Assembly: GCF_030129945.1 (NCBI RefSeq)
Contig: NZ_JARRAF010000041.1
Span: 1-37,180, forward strand
DNA: 37,180 nt
Direction: 5' to 3'
Source: Parachitinimonas caeni
GTDB taxonomy: Bacteria; Pseudomonadota; Gammaproteobacteria; Burkholderiales; Chitinimonadaceae
In this document: positions 23,728-31,309 of the stretch, piece by piece
Numbering within the stretch: the first letter of the stretch is position 1
How the letters are laid out: every line of letters starts with the position of its first letter
The notes under the pieces: generated by a model
What the model was told of the DNA's origin: nothing
Seen by the model: the letters and a program-made list of their open reading frames with translations, nothing else
Database searches by the model: none
Made by a program: the position numbers and the translations under genes

Positions 23728-25371
23728 TTATGGTTGTCGGAACAGCACATAGTGCTCGGTTTCGTCACCTGCGCGATTGCCGCGCCAGATCATATGCCAG
23801 TTGCGGAAAGCGACGGCCGAGGGATCATCCGCCTGTACAAGCAGCAAGGGGCATCGAGGCATGATGGTGTCTTCCAGCCGCTGAGTACGTATACCGGCGT
23901 AGTAGTGCAGCATACCGCGTTGGCTGTCACCGAGTTTCCAGCTGGACACACATTGATTTCCTTGCGAGTAAATGACCTGGCTGAGTTGGTTGGCCAGCGG
24001 TCGGTAACTGGTGCGAGCATCCGACCAGGGGAGCCAGAAAGCCATGGCTAGCCCCCAGACCAATGTGACCCCGGCCGCCCAGTTGGTAACCGCTTGTCGG
24101 CCCATGGGACGACGGCGTGATACGGCCCACAGCCAGACCAGGCTCATAACGATACCCACCACAGCGGCGATGGGGGAAAACACGGGCTGGAATCCTGGTG
24201 CCAAGGCGATCGCCCGTGCTGCCATGCGGGGAGGTATGCCAAAGTGCAAGGCTAGCCAGCCTAGCCATAGCAACAGAGCGAGCAACCCGAATGTCATGAC
24301 ACCAAACCAGTTGAGGAATGCTGCCATGCCACGGCGTTGAATATCCAACCCGGCGGCACCCAGAATGGCCAGTGGCGGGAGCAGGGGCAACGCATAGTCG
24401 GGATATTCGCGTACGGCGATGATCACCGGGATGATGTAGCAGAGGATTAGTACGAGTGGTAGCCGGATGCGGACTTCATCAAGCCGGTCCTTGAGCATCC
24501 AGAGGCTGGCTGCAGCAATCGGCCAGGCTGGCCAGGCAAACCAAGGAAGTAACTTGAGATAGTAACCAAAAGGATGGAAGACCGAGGCGTTGCCAAAACC
24601 ACCAAAGAATCCAAGTGCATGGGTTTGCCACCAAAATTCGAAGGTCTCCGGCGCTTGCTGTAATAGTGCCAACGGCCATGCTGCTGCGAGCGGCAATGCC
24701 ACTGCCAAGGCAATCGAAAATGTGGTGATACGTATCCGAGAGCTCCAACTTGCAAGATGACTGACCAGCCATGCTGAAGCCAGCATCAGCATCGGCTCAA
24801 CCAGACTGCCGGCCATGAACATGATGGCTAGCGAGATGCCAAGCACACTGCCAGCCAGCTGAGTCAGGCGCGGTGCCAATGACAGGCCATACATTGCAAA
24901 GGCGTAGCCGGCCAGTAAGGCGGGGCTAGGTGAAAGTAAATGTCCGGGCAGCAACAGTCCGAGGGAACCCAGCAGGATAAGGACCGCGCTCCGGCCATGG
25001 CGGCGGCCGATCAGCTCGCGGCCAGTCAGGCCAGTTCCCCAAAGTGCAAGGGCCGTAAAGAAACCAGAGGCAAGCCGGGCCGCGTCATGAATGGGGAGCC
25101 ATCCCTGACTCATGCGTGCAAAGAACGCGGCCACCCAGTGAAACAAGGGAGGATGCTCCACCAGAGCTTGCCCGGCCACCTGCGGCACCAGCCAATTGGC
25201 GCCATTTAGCCAATGCCGGATGATGTCGGCCAAGACAATTTCATCGGGCTTGAGCGGCTCGCGCCCTATCAGGCCGGGTATTAGCCAAACCAGACAAAGC
25301 AGTAGCAGCAGCCACGGTTTCTCGGTTGGCTTAGGCAAGGGTAGTTCATGGGGGGGCGTGTAGGTAAGCAT
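23728..25371 (-). CDS. ArnT/PMT-like membrane glycosyltransferase
   Basis: A protein of 547 residues with about 11-12 hydrophobic membrane segments and a soluble C-terminus. The first periplasmic loop contains REPLKPDEIVLADIIRHWLN, whose acidic DE pair matches the catalytic motif of GT-C enzymes in the ArnT/PMT family, followed by LVPQVAGQALVEHPPLFHWV, the typical PPL motif region. Such enzymes move sugars from undecaprenyl-phosphate carriers onto lipid A, proteins or glycans at the outer face of the inner membrane. The acceptor and donor here are unknown; no arnBCAD-type genes are nearby. The C-terminal soluble part (VIYSQGNQCVSSWKLGDSQR onward) resembles that of ArnT-like proteins. It stands alone between clpV and rpmE. 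Confidence 0.82.
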   Translation of the reverse strand: MLTYTPPHELPLPKPTEKPWLLLLLCLVWLIPGLIGREPLKPDEIVLADIIRHWLNGANWLVPQVAGQALVEHPPLFHWVAAFFARMSQGWLPIHDAARLASGFFTALALWGTGLTGRELIGRRHGRSAVLILLGSLGLLLPGHLLSPSPALLAGYAFAMYGLSLAPRLTQLAGSVLGISLAIMFMAGSLVEPMLMLASAWLVSHLASWSSRIRITTFSIALAVALPLAAAWPLALLQQAPETFEFWWQTHALGFFGGFGNASVFHPFGYYLKLLPWFAWPAWPIAAASLWMLKDRLDEVRIRLPLVLILCYIIPVIIAVREYPDYALPLLPPLAILGAAGLDIQRRGMAAFLNWFGVMTFGLLALLLWLGWLALHFGIPPRMAARAIALAPGFQPVFSPIAAVVGIVMSLVWLWAVSRRRPMGRQAVTNWAAGVTLVWGLAMAFWLPWSDARTSYRPLANQLSQVIYSQGNQCVSSWKLGDSQRGMLHYYAGIRTQRLEDTIMPRCPLLLVQADDPSAVAFRNWHMIWRGNRAGDETEHYVLFRQP

Positions 25372-25413
25372 GGTGGTTGCGTGTCACGCTTGTAGATCGG
25401 CAGGGCAAATAGC

Positions 25414-25440
25414 AAAAAAGGCAGCTTGCGCTGCCTTTTT
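25414..25440 (-). terminator. Intrinsic terminator of rpmE
   Basis: An 11-bp stem (AAAAAGGCAGC at 25415-25425 with its complement at 25430-25440) around a TTGC loop. Read on the minus strand it is a GC stem followed by a T-run, 31 bases after the rpmE stop codon; on the plus strand it also has T's. Confidence 0.9.
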
Positions 25441-25471
25441 GTCTCGGGGCCAGAAGCCCTTGGCGAGAAGC

Positions 25472-25681
25472 TTAGCGCTTGAATGCGCCGTACTTCTGGC
25501 GGAATTTCTCAACACGACCTGCCGTGTCTACCATTTTTTGCTTGCCAGTGTAGAAAGGGTGGCAGGCAGCACAAACTTCAATGTGCAAGTCTTTGCCCAT
25601 GGTCGAGCCAGTCTTGAAGGCGTTGCCGCAAGAGCAGGTCACATTGATTTCAGTGTAGTTAGGGTGAATACCGGTTTTCAT
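25472..25681 (-). CDS. rpmE: 50S ribosomal protein L31 (zinc form)
   Basis: A protein of 69 residues. It is ribosomal protein L31 type [21 protein letters not shown], then [20 protein letters not shown] and FRQKYG. The zinc-binding cysteines C16, C18, C37 and C40 are all present, so this is the zinc-containing (C+) paralogue rather than the zinc-independent one induced in zinc starvation. The position immediately downstream of rho is common in proteobacteria. It has its own terminator. Confidence 0.98.
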   Translation of the reverse strand: MKTGIHPNYTEINVTCSCGNAFKTGSTMGKDLHIEVCAACHPFYTGKQKMVDTAGRVEKFRQKYGAFKR

Positions 25682-25787
25682 GGGAATCCTTTGGAAAAGG
25701 CGGGCCTGGATTGTGCAGTGCCCATTTGGGTAAAACGTTTATTATGAAGCCTGCAACCTTGCTTTGGCAAGCAAAAGGCCGCAGTGC

Positions 25788-27044
25788 TTAGCGCCGCATT
25801 GAGTCGAAAAAGTCCGCGTTATTCTTGGCGCCGCGAATCTTGTCAAGCAGGAATTCCATCGCATCAAGGTCGTCCATTGGGTAGAGCAGCTTGCGTAATA
25901 CCCAAATGCGTTGTAGTTGGTCTTGCGGGATCAGCAATTCCTCGCGACGTGTGCCGGACCGGTTGACATTGATTGCCGGGTAGATCCGCTTCTCGGCCAT
26001 GCGACGGTCGAGATGGATTTCCATATTGCCGGTACCTTTGAATTCTTCGTAAATCACATCATCCATGCGGCTGCCTGTGTCGATCAGGGCCGTGGCGATG
26101 ATGGTCAGACTACCGCCTTCCTCAATATTTCGGGCAGCCCCAAAGAAGCGTTTGGGCCGCTGCAGGGCATTGGCATCCACACCGCCGGTCAGTACTTTGC
26201 CTGAGGCAGGGACGACCGTATTGTAAGCGCGTGCCAGGCGTGTGATTGAGTCAAGCAGAATCACGACGTCTTTTTTGTGTTCGACCAAGCGCTTAGCCTT
26301 CTCAATCACCATTTCGGCGACCTGAACATGGCGGGTGGCGGGCTCATCAAATGTTGAGCTGACAACTTCACCTTTTACCGAACGTTGCATTTCGGTGACT
26401 TCTTCAGGGCGCTCGTCAATTAGCAATACGATCAGCATGACTTCCGGATGATTGGAAGTAATGGCGTGGGCGATATGCTGCAGCATCACGGTTTTGCCGG
26501 ACTTGGGCGGCGCAACCAGCAGGCCACGCTGACCTTTGCCTATCGGGGCGATCAGATCAATGACTCGCCCGGTAATATTTTCCTCGGCTCGAATATCACG
26601 CTCCAGCATGAGTCTTTCGCTGGGAAATAAAGGCGTGAGGTTTTCAAACAGGATTTTGTGTTTGGTATTTTCAGGCGGCTCGCCATTTACGCGATCCACT
26701 TTTACCAGGGCAAAGTAACGTTCACCATCTTTAGGTGTTCGGATTTCACCCTCGACGGTATCGCCGGTATGTAAATTGAAACGGCGGATTTGCGAAGGAC
26801 TTACGTAAATGTCGTCGGGGCCTGCCAAATAAGAAGTATCTGGCGAACGCAAAAAGCCAAATCCATCGGGCAAAACTTCCAAAGCGCCATCGCCGTAAAT
26901 ACTTTCACCACGTTTTGCCTGATTTTTGAGCAGGGCAAATATTAAATCCTGCTTTCGCATCCGGTTTGCGCCGTCGATTTCATTGGCGGTTGCCATTTCG
27001 ACTAGCTCGGAAACGTGTAAATGCTTTAAATCGGATAAGTGCAT
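25788..27044 (-). CDS. rho: Transcription termination factor Rho
   Basis: A protein of 418 residues, full length for Rho, the hexameric RNA helicase that ends transcription at Rho-dependent sites. It has the N-terminal helical domain ([18 protein letters not shown]), the primary RNA-binding OB fold ([20 protein letters not shown]), Walker A ([14 protein letters not shown]), Walker B ([14 protein letters not shown]), the Q-loop and R-loop regions ([26 protein letters not shown]) and the conserved C-terminus ([20 protein letters not shown]). No insertion or prion-like extension is present. No strong ribosome site precedes the ATG. It lies between trxA and rpmE on the same strand with a 240-base leader, consistent with known rho autoregulation by leader termination. 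Confidence 0.99.
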   Translation of the reverse strand: MHLSDLKHLHVSELVEMATANEIDGANRMRKQDLIFALLKNQAKRGESIYGDGALEVLPDGFGFLRSPDTSYLAGPDDIYVSPSQIRRFNLHTGDTVEGEIRTPKDGERYFALVKVDRVNGEPPENTKHKILFENLTPLFPSERLMLERDIRAEENITGRVIDLIAPIGKGQRGLLVAPPKSGKTVMLQHIAHAITSNHPEVMLIVLLIDERPEEVTEMQRSVKGEVVSSTFDEPATRHVQVAEMVIEKAKRLVEHKKDVVILLDSITRLARAYNTVVPASGKVLTGGVDANALQRPKRFFGAARNIEEGGSLTIIATALIDTGSRMDDVIYEEFKGTGNMEIHLDRRMAEKRIYPAINVNRSGTRREELLIPQDQLQRIWVLRKLLYPMDDLDAMEFLLDKIRGAKNNADFFDSMRR

Positions 27045-27218
27045 AGCAGCTGCGATGACTCGAAGGAGAATGAAGGATTTGGGGGTTTGGGATGAAAACG
27101 ACGGGCTGAATTGCCGGTCGGTTTTGCATTATCGGAAAAACACCGCAGTAATGCAGGGAGAAATTAGATTCTGGCTGAAGATTATACGCTGGAAACTTGC
27201 ATGTCAATGCGAGTTAAG

Positions 27219-27267
27219 CTTGGCGACGCAAAATTTAATCCTTGATTAATTGCATGGCGTCGCCAAG
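27219..27267 (-). promoter_or_regulatory. Long hairpin in the trxA-rho intergenic region
   Basis: CTTGGCGACGC (27219-27229) and its exact complement (27257-27267) form an 11-bp stem enclosing a 27-base AT-rich loop. It is 18 bases after the trxA stop on the minus strand. There is no T-run, so it may be a trxA 3' structure or part of the rho leader. Confidence 0.5.
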
Positions 27268-27284
27268 TAATTACAGATTGTAGC

Positions 27285-27611
27285 TTACAAATGACTGTCG
27301 ATAAAAGCAGTAAGTTGCGACTTGGACAAAGCGCCTACCTTTGTGGCTTCGACATTTCCATTCTTGAAAATCATCAAGGTAGGGATGCCGCGAATGCCAT
27401 ATTTGGGCGGAGTGGCTTGATTTTCATCAATATTCAGTTTGGCTACTTTCAACCGGCCGGCATATTCGGTTGCGACTTCATCCAGAATTGGAGCGATCAT
27501 TTTGCAAGGACCGCACCAGTCCGCCCAGTAATCAACCAGAACGGGTTGTGCAGACTGCAGCACATCTTGCTCGAAGGTGCTGTCGGTGACGTAGTGGATA
27601 TGTTCGCTCAT
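27285..27611 (-). CDS. trxA: Thioredoxin 1
   Basis: A protein of 108 residues with the thioredoxin active site WCGPC in [18 protein letters not shown] and the cis-Pro loop [11 protein letters not shown]. It reduces cytoplasmic protein disulphides. The start at 27611 is preceded by GGAGA at 8 bases and gives the normal length; the open frame extends 26 codons further without family similarity. It lies upstream of rho on the same strand, the usual order in many proteobacteria. Confidence 0.98.
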   Translation of the reverse strand: MSEHIHYVTDSTFEQDVLQSAQPVLVDYWADWCGPCKMIAPILDEVATEYAGRLKVAKLNIDENQATPPKYGIRGIPTLMIFKNGNVEATKVGALSKSQLTAFIDSHL

Positions 27612-27875
27612 TGTGTTGTTCTCCAATCGTTTGCTCATGGGCTTGGCAAGGATGCCTGCGAGCTCAAGTGTTCGCGCTATGCTAGCCAAAATGCGGCTTT
27701 GCGCAAAGCGTTGTGGTGTGGCTACCCGGGATTTTATCCCCGCCTGGTAAAGGCCAGCGGTGGTGTTGAAGCACTATCTGCTTGAATTTGCTGATGTGGG
27801 ATGTGCCAGATCAGCATGAAGCGATGCAATGAATATTGGCGGCGTTGCGCGCTAAATCAAGACGGTGGGCGCGAA

Positions 27876-29237
27876 TTATTGCAGTTCACGCGCGGCATCG
27901 ATGGCTTCGGACAGGCGTTCTACTCCAACAATCTTCATCTCGCCGATCGCGTGTTTGGGCAGGTTGGCTTTGGGTACGATGGCGGCAGTAAAGCCCAGCT
28001 TGGCTGCTTCGCGCAGGCGTTCCTGCCCACGCTGTACGGGGCGGATTTCGCCGGCCAGTCCGATTTCGCCAAAAACAACCAAACCCTCAGGCAATGGTCG
28101 ATTGCGCAATGAAGAAACAATCGCGAGCAGTACGGCCAGATCAGAGGCTGGCTCGGCGATTTTTACGCCACCTACGGCATTGACGAACACGTCCTGATCA
28201 AAGCAGGCAACGCCAGCGTGCCGATGCAAGACCGCGAGCAGCATGGCTAAGCGATTTTGTTCCAGTCCCACTGAAAGGCGGCGCGGATTGGGTGCGTGTG
28301 CCTCATCTACCAGCGCCTGAACTTCCACCAGAAGCGGTCGGCTGCCTTCCTGGGTAACCAGCACGCAGGCGCCTGGTACGGGCTCGCTATGCTGGGATAG
28401 AAACAGTGCGGAGGGGTTGCTGACGCCACGAATACCTTTTTCCGTCATGGCAAACACGCCGATCTCGTTGACTGCGCCGAAACGGTTCTTGATTGCCCGG
28501 ATCAATCGAAAGCTGGAATGGGTGTCGCCCTCGAAGTACAGGACCGAGTCAACGATGTGCTCCAGCACGCGCGGCCCGGCCAAGGCACCTTCCTTGGTCA
28601 CGTGACCTACGATAATCATGGTTGTGCCGGTTTTTTTGGCAAAGCGTGTCAGCTGTGCAGCGCACTCGCGTACCTGTGCGACGCTGCCTGGGGCGGACTG
28701 CAATGCCTCGCTATACACCGTCTGAATAGAGTCGATGACGGCGAACTCTGGTTTCTCCTTTTCCAGAACGGCAAGGATGGACTCCAGATGAATTTCCGAA
28801 AACAGCATGACAGGCTCGGCATTGACGGCCAGTCGGCTCGCACGCAAAGCAATCTGCTGGGGCGACTCCTCTCCTGAGACGTAGAGCACGCGCCGGTCAA
28901 GGCCGATATGGCAAAGCGCTTGCAGCAGCAAAGTGGATTTACCGATGCCGGGGTCGCCGCCAATTAGCACTACGGCCCCGCCCACCAAGCCGCCGCCCAG
29001 TACGCGATCCAGCTCTTCGCTGCCGGTTGTAGTGCGGGGTGATTCGGCAGTCTCTACTTCAGACAGTCTTCGCACGGTGCCGGTAGCGGCCAGGGATTGA
29101 AAGCGGGAACTGCCGCGTGTTTCGGCAATTGATTCGGTCAGGGTGTTCCAGGCGCCACAGGCTGGACACTGTCCTTGCCATTTCGGAGAAGCGCCCCCGC
29201 AGTCACTGCAAACGTATTGGGTCTTGGACTTGCTCAT
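27876..29237 (-). CDS. radA: DNA repair protein RadA (Sms)
   Basis: A protein of 453 residues. RadA is a RecA-like branch-migration helicase in recombination repair. It has the N-terminal four-Cys zinc finger (YVCSDCGGASPKWQGQCPAC), Walker A (GGDPGIGKSTLLLQ), the RadA-specific KNRFG motif (IRAIKNRFGAVNEIGVF), and the C-terminal Lon-like domain (VNAVGGVKIAEPASDLAVLL, GEIGLAGEIRPVQRGQERL). The start is taken at the ATG at 29237, which gives MSKSKTQYVC as in the family; the open frame reaches a TTG at 29264. The 5' side faces an inverted-repeat element that begins about 80 bases upstream. Confidence 0.98.
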   Translation of the reverse strand: MSKSKTQYVCSDCGGASPKWQGQCPACGAWNTLTESIAETRGSSRFQSLAATGTVRRLSEVETAESPRTTTGSEELDRVLGGGLVGGAVVLIGGDPGIGKSTLLLQALCHIGLDRRVLYVSGEESPQQIALRASRLAVNAEPVMLFSEIHLESILAVLEKEKPEFAVIDSIQTVYSEALQSAPGSVAQVRECAAQLTRFAKKTGTTMIIVGHVTKEGALAGPRVLEHIVDSVLYFEGDTHSSFRLIRAIKNRFGAVNEIGVFAMTEKGIRGVSNPSALFLSQHSEPVPGACVLVTQEGSRPLLVEVQALVDEAHAPNPRRLSVGLEQNRLAMLLAVLHRHAGVACFDQDVFVNAVGGVKIAEPASDLAVLLAIVSSLRNRPLPEGLVVFGEIGLAGEIRPVQRGQERLREAAKLGFTAAIVPKANLPKHAIGEMKIVGVERLSEAIDAARELQ

Positions 29238-29316
29238 AAGGTATTCAGGTTGAGGGAATTGCAATAGTTTAGGGAAATCTATTCTGGTAGAGGTAAATAC
29301 GCTACGTCTTCTCTAT

Positions 29317-29691
29317 GCTCTGGTGACGTCCTGTTTCCTGTCGCGCCGTGCCGAGTTTTGGGGCAGGGCGAGGCAGGGTGAGAGTAGTTTAGCGAGCTAG
29401 ATAAGCGAACCCTAACGACGCCATGCCCCAAAAGTCGACCCGGCCTTGCGTGGCTGTTGCCGCAAAGCGGCTTACAGCCACGGCATCCCCCCTGCGGGGA
29501 CGGAGGGTTTCGACGGGTTTGGGCCTGCTGCCGCGTTGACTGCCTGGCTGTTGGCTTGCAATGCAAGCGTTACGGCCTGTGCGCCCAGACGGGAAATCGC
29601 TTGCTTGGCCCACTTAAGCTGCGCACTTTTCGCCTTGCATCAGGCTCAAATCCGACGAAACGCGATCCGAAAACAAAACGTCAACAGAGCC
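29317..29691. mobile_element. MITE-like element, copy 1 (complete), between radA and the MocR gene
   Basis: A non-coding element of about 375 bp. Its left end (GCTCTGGTGACGTCCTGTTT onward, 29317-29345) and the reverse complement of its right end (29661-29690) form an imperfect terminal inverted repeat of about 30 bp. The first 284 bases are about 94% identical, without gaps, to the sequence from 36878. Internal structure includes a 10-bp repeat pair TTTTGGGGCA/TGCCCCAAAA and a nested hairpin at 29450-29481. There is no transposase and no clear target duplication. The remaining bases around it, 29238-29316 and 29692-29805, hold only the presumed promoters of radA and the MocR gene. Confidence 0.75.
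29450..29481. repeat. Nested hairpin inside the repeat element, copy 1
   Basis: GTGGCTGT pairs with ACAGCCAC (8 bp), and inside it GCCGC pairs with GCGGC (5 bp) around AAA. The same bases are unchanged in copy 2 (37011-37042). Confidence 0.85.
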
Positions 29692-29805
29692 CAATGTGGC
29701 CGAAAAGGAAATGGCAAGAATGCCAGGATCAGACAGTAGGCTTGAAAGTCCGGCCATGTCGTCTGACAATGCCTGTACGGTTGTGGACAGTTAAAGGTTT
29801 TTTAG

Positions 29806-31239
29806 ATGACACCATTGCAGATAGTGCATGAAGGTGGCCAGCCTCTGGTTGAGCAGATCGTTGAGCAATTTGTCACGCAGATTCAGAACAAGAGTCTGCG
29901 CCCTGGCGCCAGATTGCCGTCAATACGGGGGTTTGCGGCCGAATATGGGGTGTCCAAGTTTACGGTTGTGGAAGCGTACGACCGCCTGGTTGCGCAGGGG
30001 TTCGTAGCATCCCGGCGCGGTGCAGGTTTTTTTGTGGCCAGCCGACCGGAGCCAAAGCTGGAGTTGCGCAGAGAGCAGCCGCTAGCGCGGGTATTTGATA
30101 GTTTGTGGTTACTGCGTACCGATGCCTTGGCGCTCGACAACAATATCCTGAAAGTCGGCTGCGGATGGCTGCCTTCTGATTGGATGCCTGAAGCGGAGCT
30201 GGAGAAAGCCTTGCGCGACCTCGCTCGCCGGCAGAAGGCCAGGCTGACCTGTTATGGCGAGCCTTTCGGCTATTTGCCACTGCGGCAGCAGTTGCAGATC
30301 CGGCTGTCCGAGCTGGATATCGAAGCGCCACCTTCGCAGATTCTGCTGACGCAAGGGGCCATGCAGGCACTAGATCTACTCTCGCGCTATCTGGTGAATG
30401 AGGGGGATGTGGTGCTGGTGGATGCTCCAGGCTTCTTCACGGTTTTTGCCAATCTCAAGCTGCATGGGGCGCGTATCGTCGGGGTGCCTCGCACCCCGAA
30501 TGGTCCGGACATTGTCGAACTCGAACGTTTGCTGGCCCTGCACAAGCCCAAAGTATTTCTCACGAACAGCGTGCTGCATAACCCGACAGGTAGCAGCCTG
30601 TCGCCGGCGATTGCATTCCGCATCCTGCAGTTGGCTGAGAAGTACGACATCACGATCGTCGAGGATGATATCTACAGTGACTTTCAGGCTGGACCGGGTG
30701 AAAGATTGGCTGCGCTCGATCAGCTGAATCGGGTGATCTACGTTGGCAGCTTTTCCAAAACACTGTCAGCCAATATGCGCGTTGGCTTTATCGCCGCATC
30801 GCCACGGCGGATTGAGGATATCTGCAATCTGAAGTTGCTGACTGCGATCGCCAGCTCGGAAGCTGCGGAGCGGGTGATTCATACCATGCTGACAGAGGGG
30901 TCATACCGCAAGCATATGGATAGAGTGAAGGGCCGCTTACGCGGCGCCATGACCAGAGTCTGCACCCAGCTTGAGAAGCTTGGCTTCGAGCTGTGGTTAC
31001 AGCCACAGGATGGCATGTTTGTCTATGCGCGGCATCCGGCGGTCGAAGACTCTTCCTTGATGGCCAGCCCGGCATTGCAGGAGGGGGTTTTGCTGGCGCC
31101 GGGCCAGTTGTTCTGCCCGAATATGGTTCGCAGCTCCTGGTTTCGGTTCAATGTCGCGCACTGTGATCAGCCGGCAGTTTTTGAATATCTTGGCAGAATG
31201 GTTGCCCAGGCAAGCCGAACCGGGGTTGTGCGCGTATAA
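29806..31239 (+). CDS. MocR-type (GntR/aminotransferase) transcriptional regulator
   Basis: A protein of 477 residues with a GntR winged-helix domain (PLVEQIVEQFVTQIQNKSLR, then PGARLPSIRGFAAEYGVSKF, residues about 10-80) fused to a type I PLP-dependent aminotransferase-like domain. The PLP lysine is K318 in VGSFSKTLSANMRVGF, and other PLP-fold motifs are TQGAMQALDLLSRYLV, DAPGFF and SVLHNPTGSSL. MocR proteins bind PLP or an amine-containing ligand and control vitamin B6, GABA, taurine or amino-acid genes. No such pathway gene is adjacent, so its target cannot be named. AAAGG about 9 bases upstream acts as ribosome site. The gene starts 115 bases after the end of the repeat element. Confidence 0.92.
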   Translation: MTPLQIVHEGGQPLVEQIVEQFVTQIQNKSLRPGARLPSIRGFAAEYGVSKFTVVEAYDRLVAQGFVASRRGAGFFVASRPEPKLELRREQPLARVFDSLWLLRTDALALDNNILKVGCGWLPSDWMPEAELEKALRDLARRQKARLTCYGEPFGYLPLRQQLQIRLSELDIEAPPSQILLTQGAMQALDLLSRYLVNEGDVVLVDAPGFFTVFANLKLHGARIVGVPRTPNGPDIVELERLLALHKPKVFLTNSVLHNPTGSSLSPAIAFRILQLAEKYDITIVEDDIYSDFQAGPGERLAALDQLNRVIYVGSFSKTLSANMRVGFIAASPRRIEDICNLKLLTAIASSEAAERVIHTMLTEGSYRKHMDRVKGRLRGAMTRVCTQLEKLGFELWLQPQDGMFVYARHPAVEDSSLMASPALQEGVLLAPGQLFCPNMVRSSWFRFNVAHCDQPAVFEYLGRMVAQASRTGVVRV

Positions 31240-31266
31240 TTCAGCCATTCAAATCAACAGTCTTTC

Positions 31267-31293
31267 GAAACGGCGGTGAGTGACCGCCGTTTC
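31267..31293 (+). terminator. Hairpin between the MocR gene and rluB
   Basis: An 11-bp perfect stem, GAAACGGCGGT (31267-31277) with 31283-31293, around GAGTG. It lies 28 bases after the MocR stop and just 6 bases before the rluB ribosome site. The tail (TTTCTC) is only mildly T-rich; it may be a weak terminator or a leader structure of rluB. Confidence 0.6.
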
Positions 31294-31309
31294 TCATTGG
31301 AGTTCTTTC

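Noticed and set aside
29279-29566. Minus-strand 95-residue ORF, with a matching ORF at 36777-37127, looking like a conserved protein pair
   Set aside because: Both lie in the repeat element. Most base differences between the copies change the amino acid, there is no ribosome site, and the similarity ends with the element.
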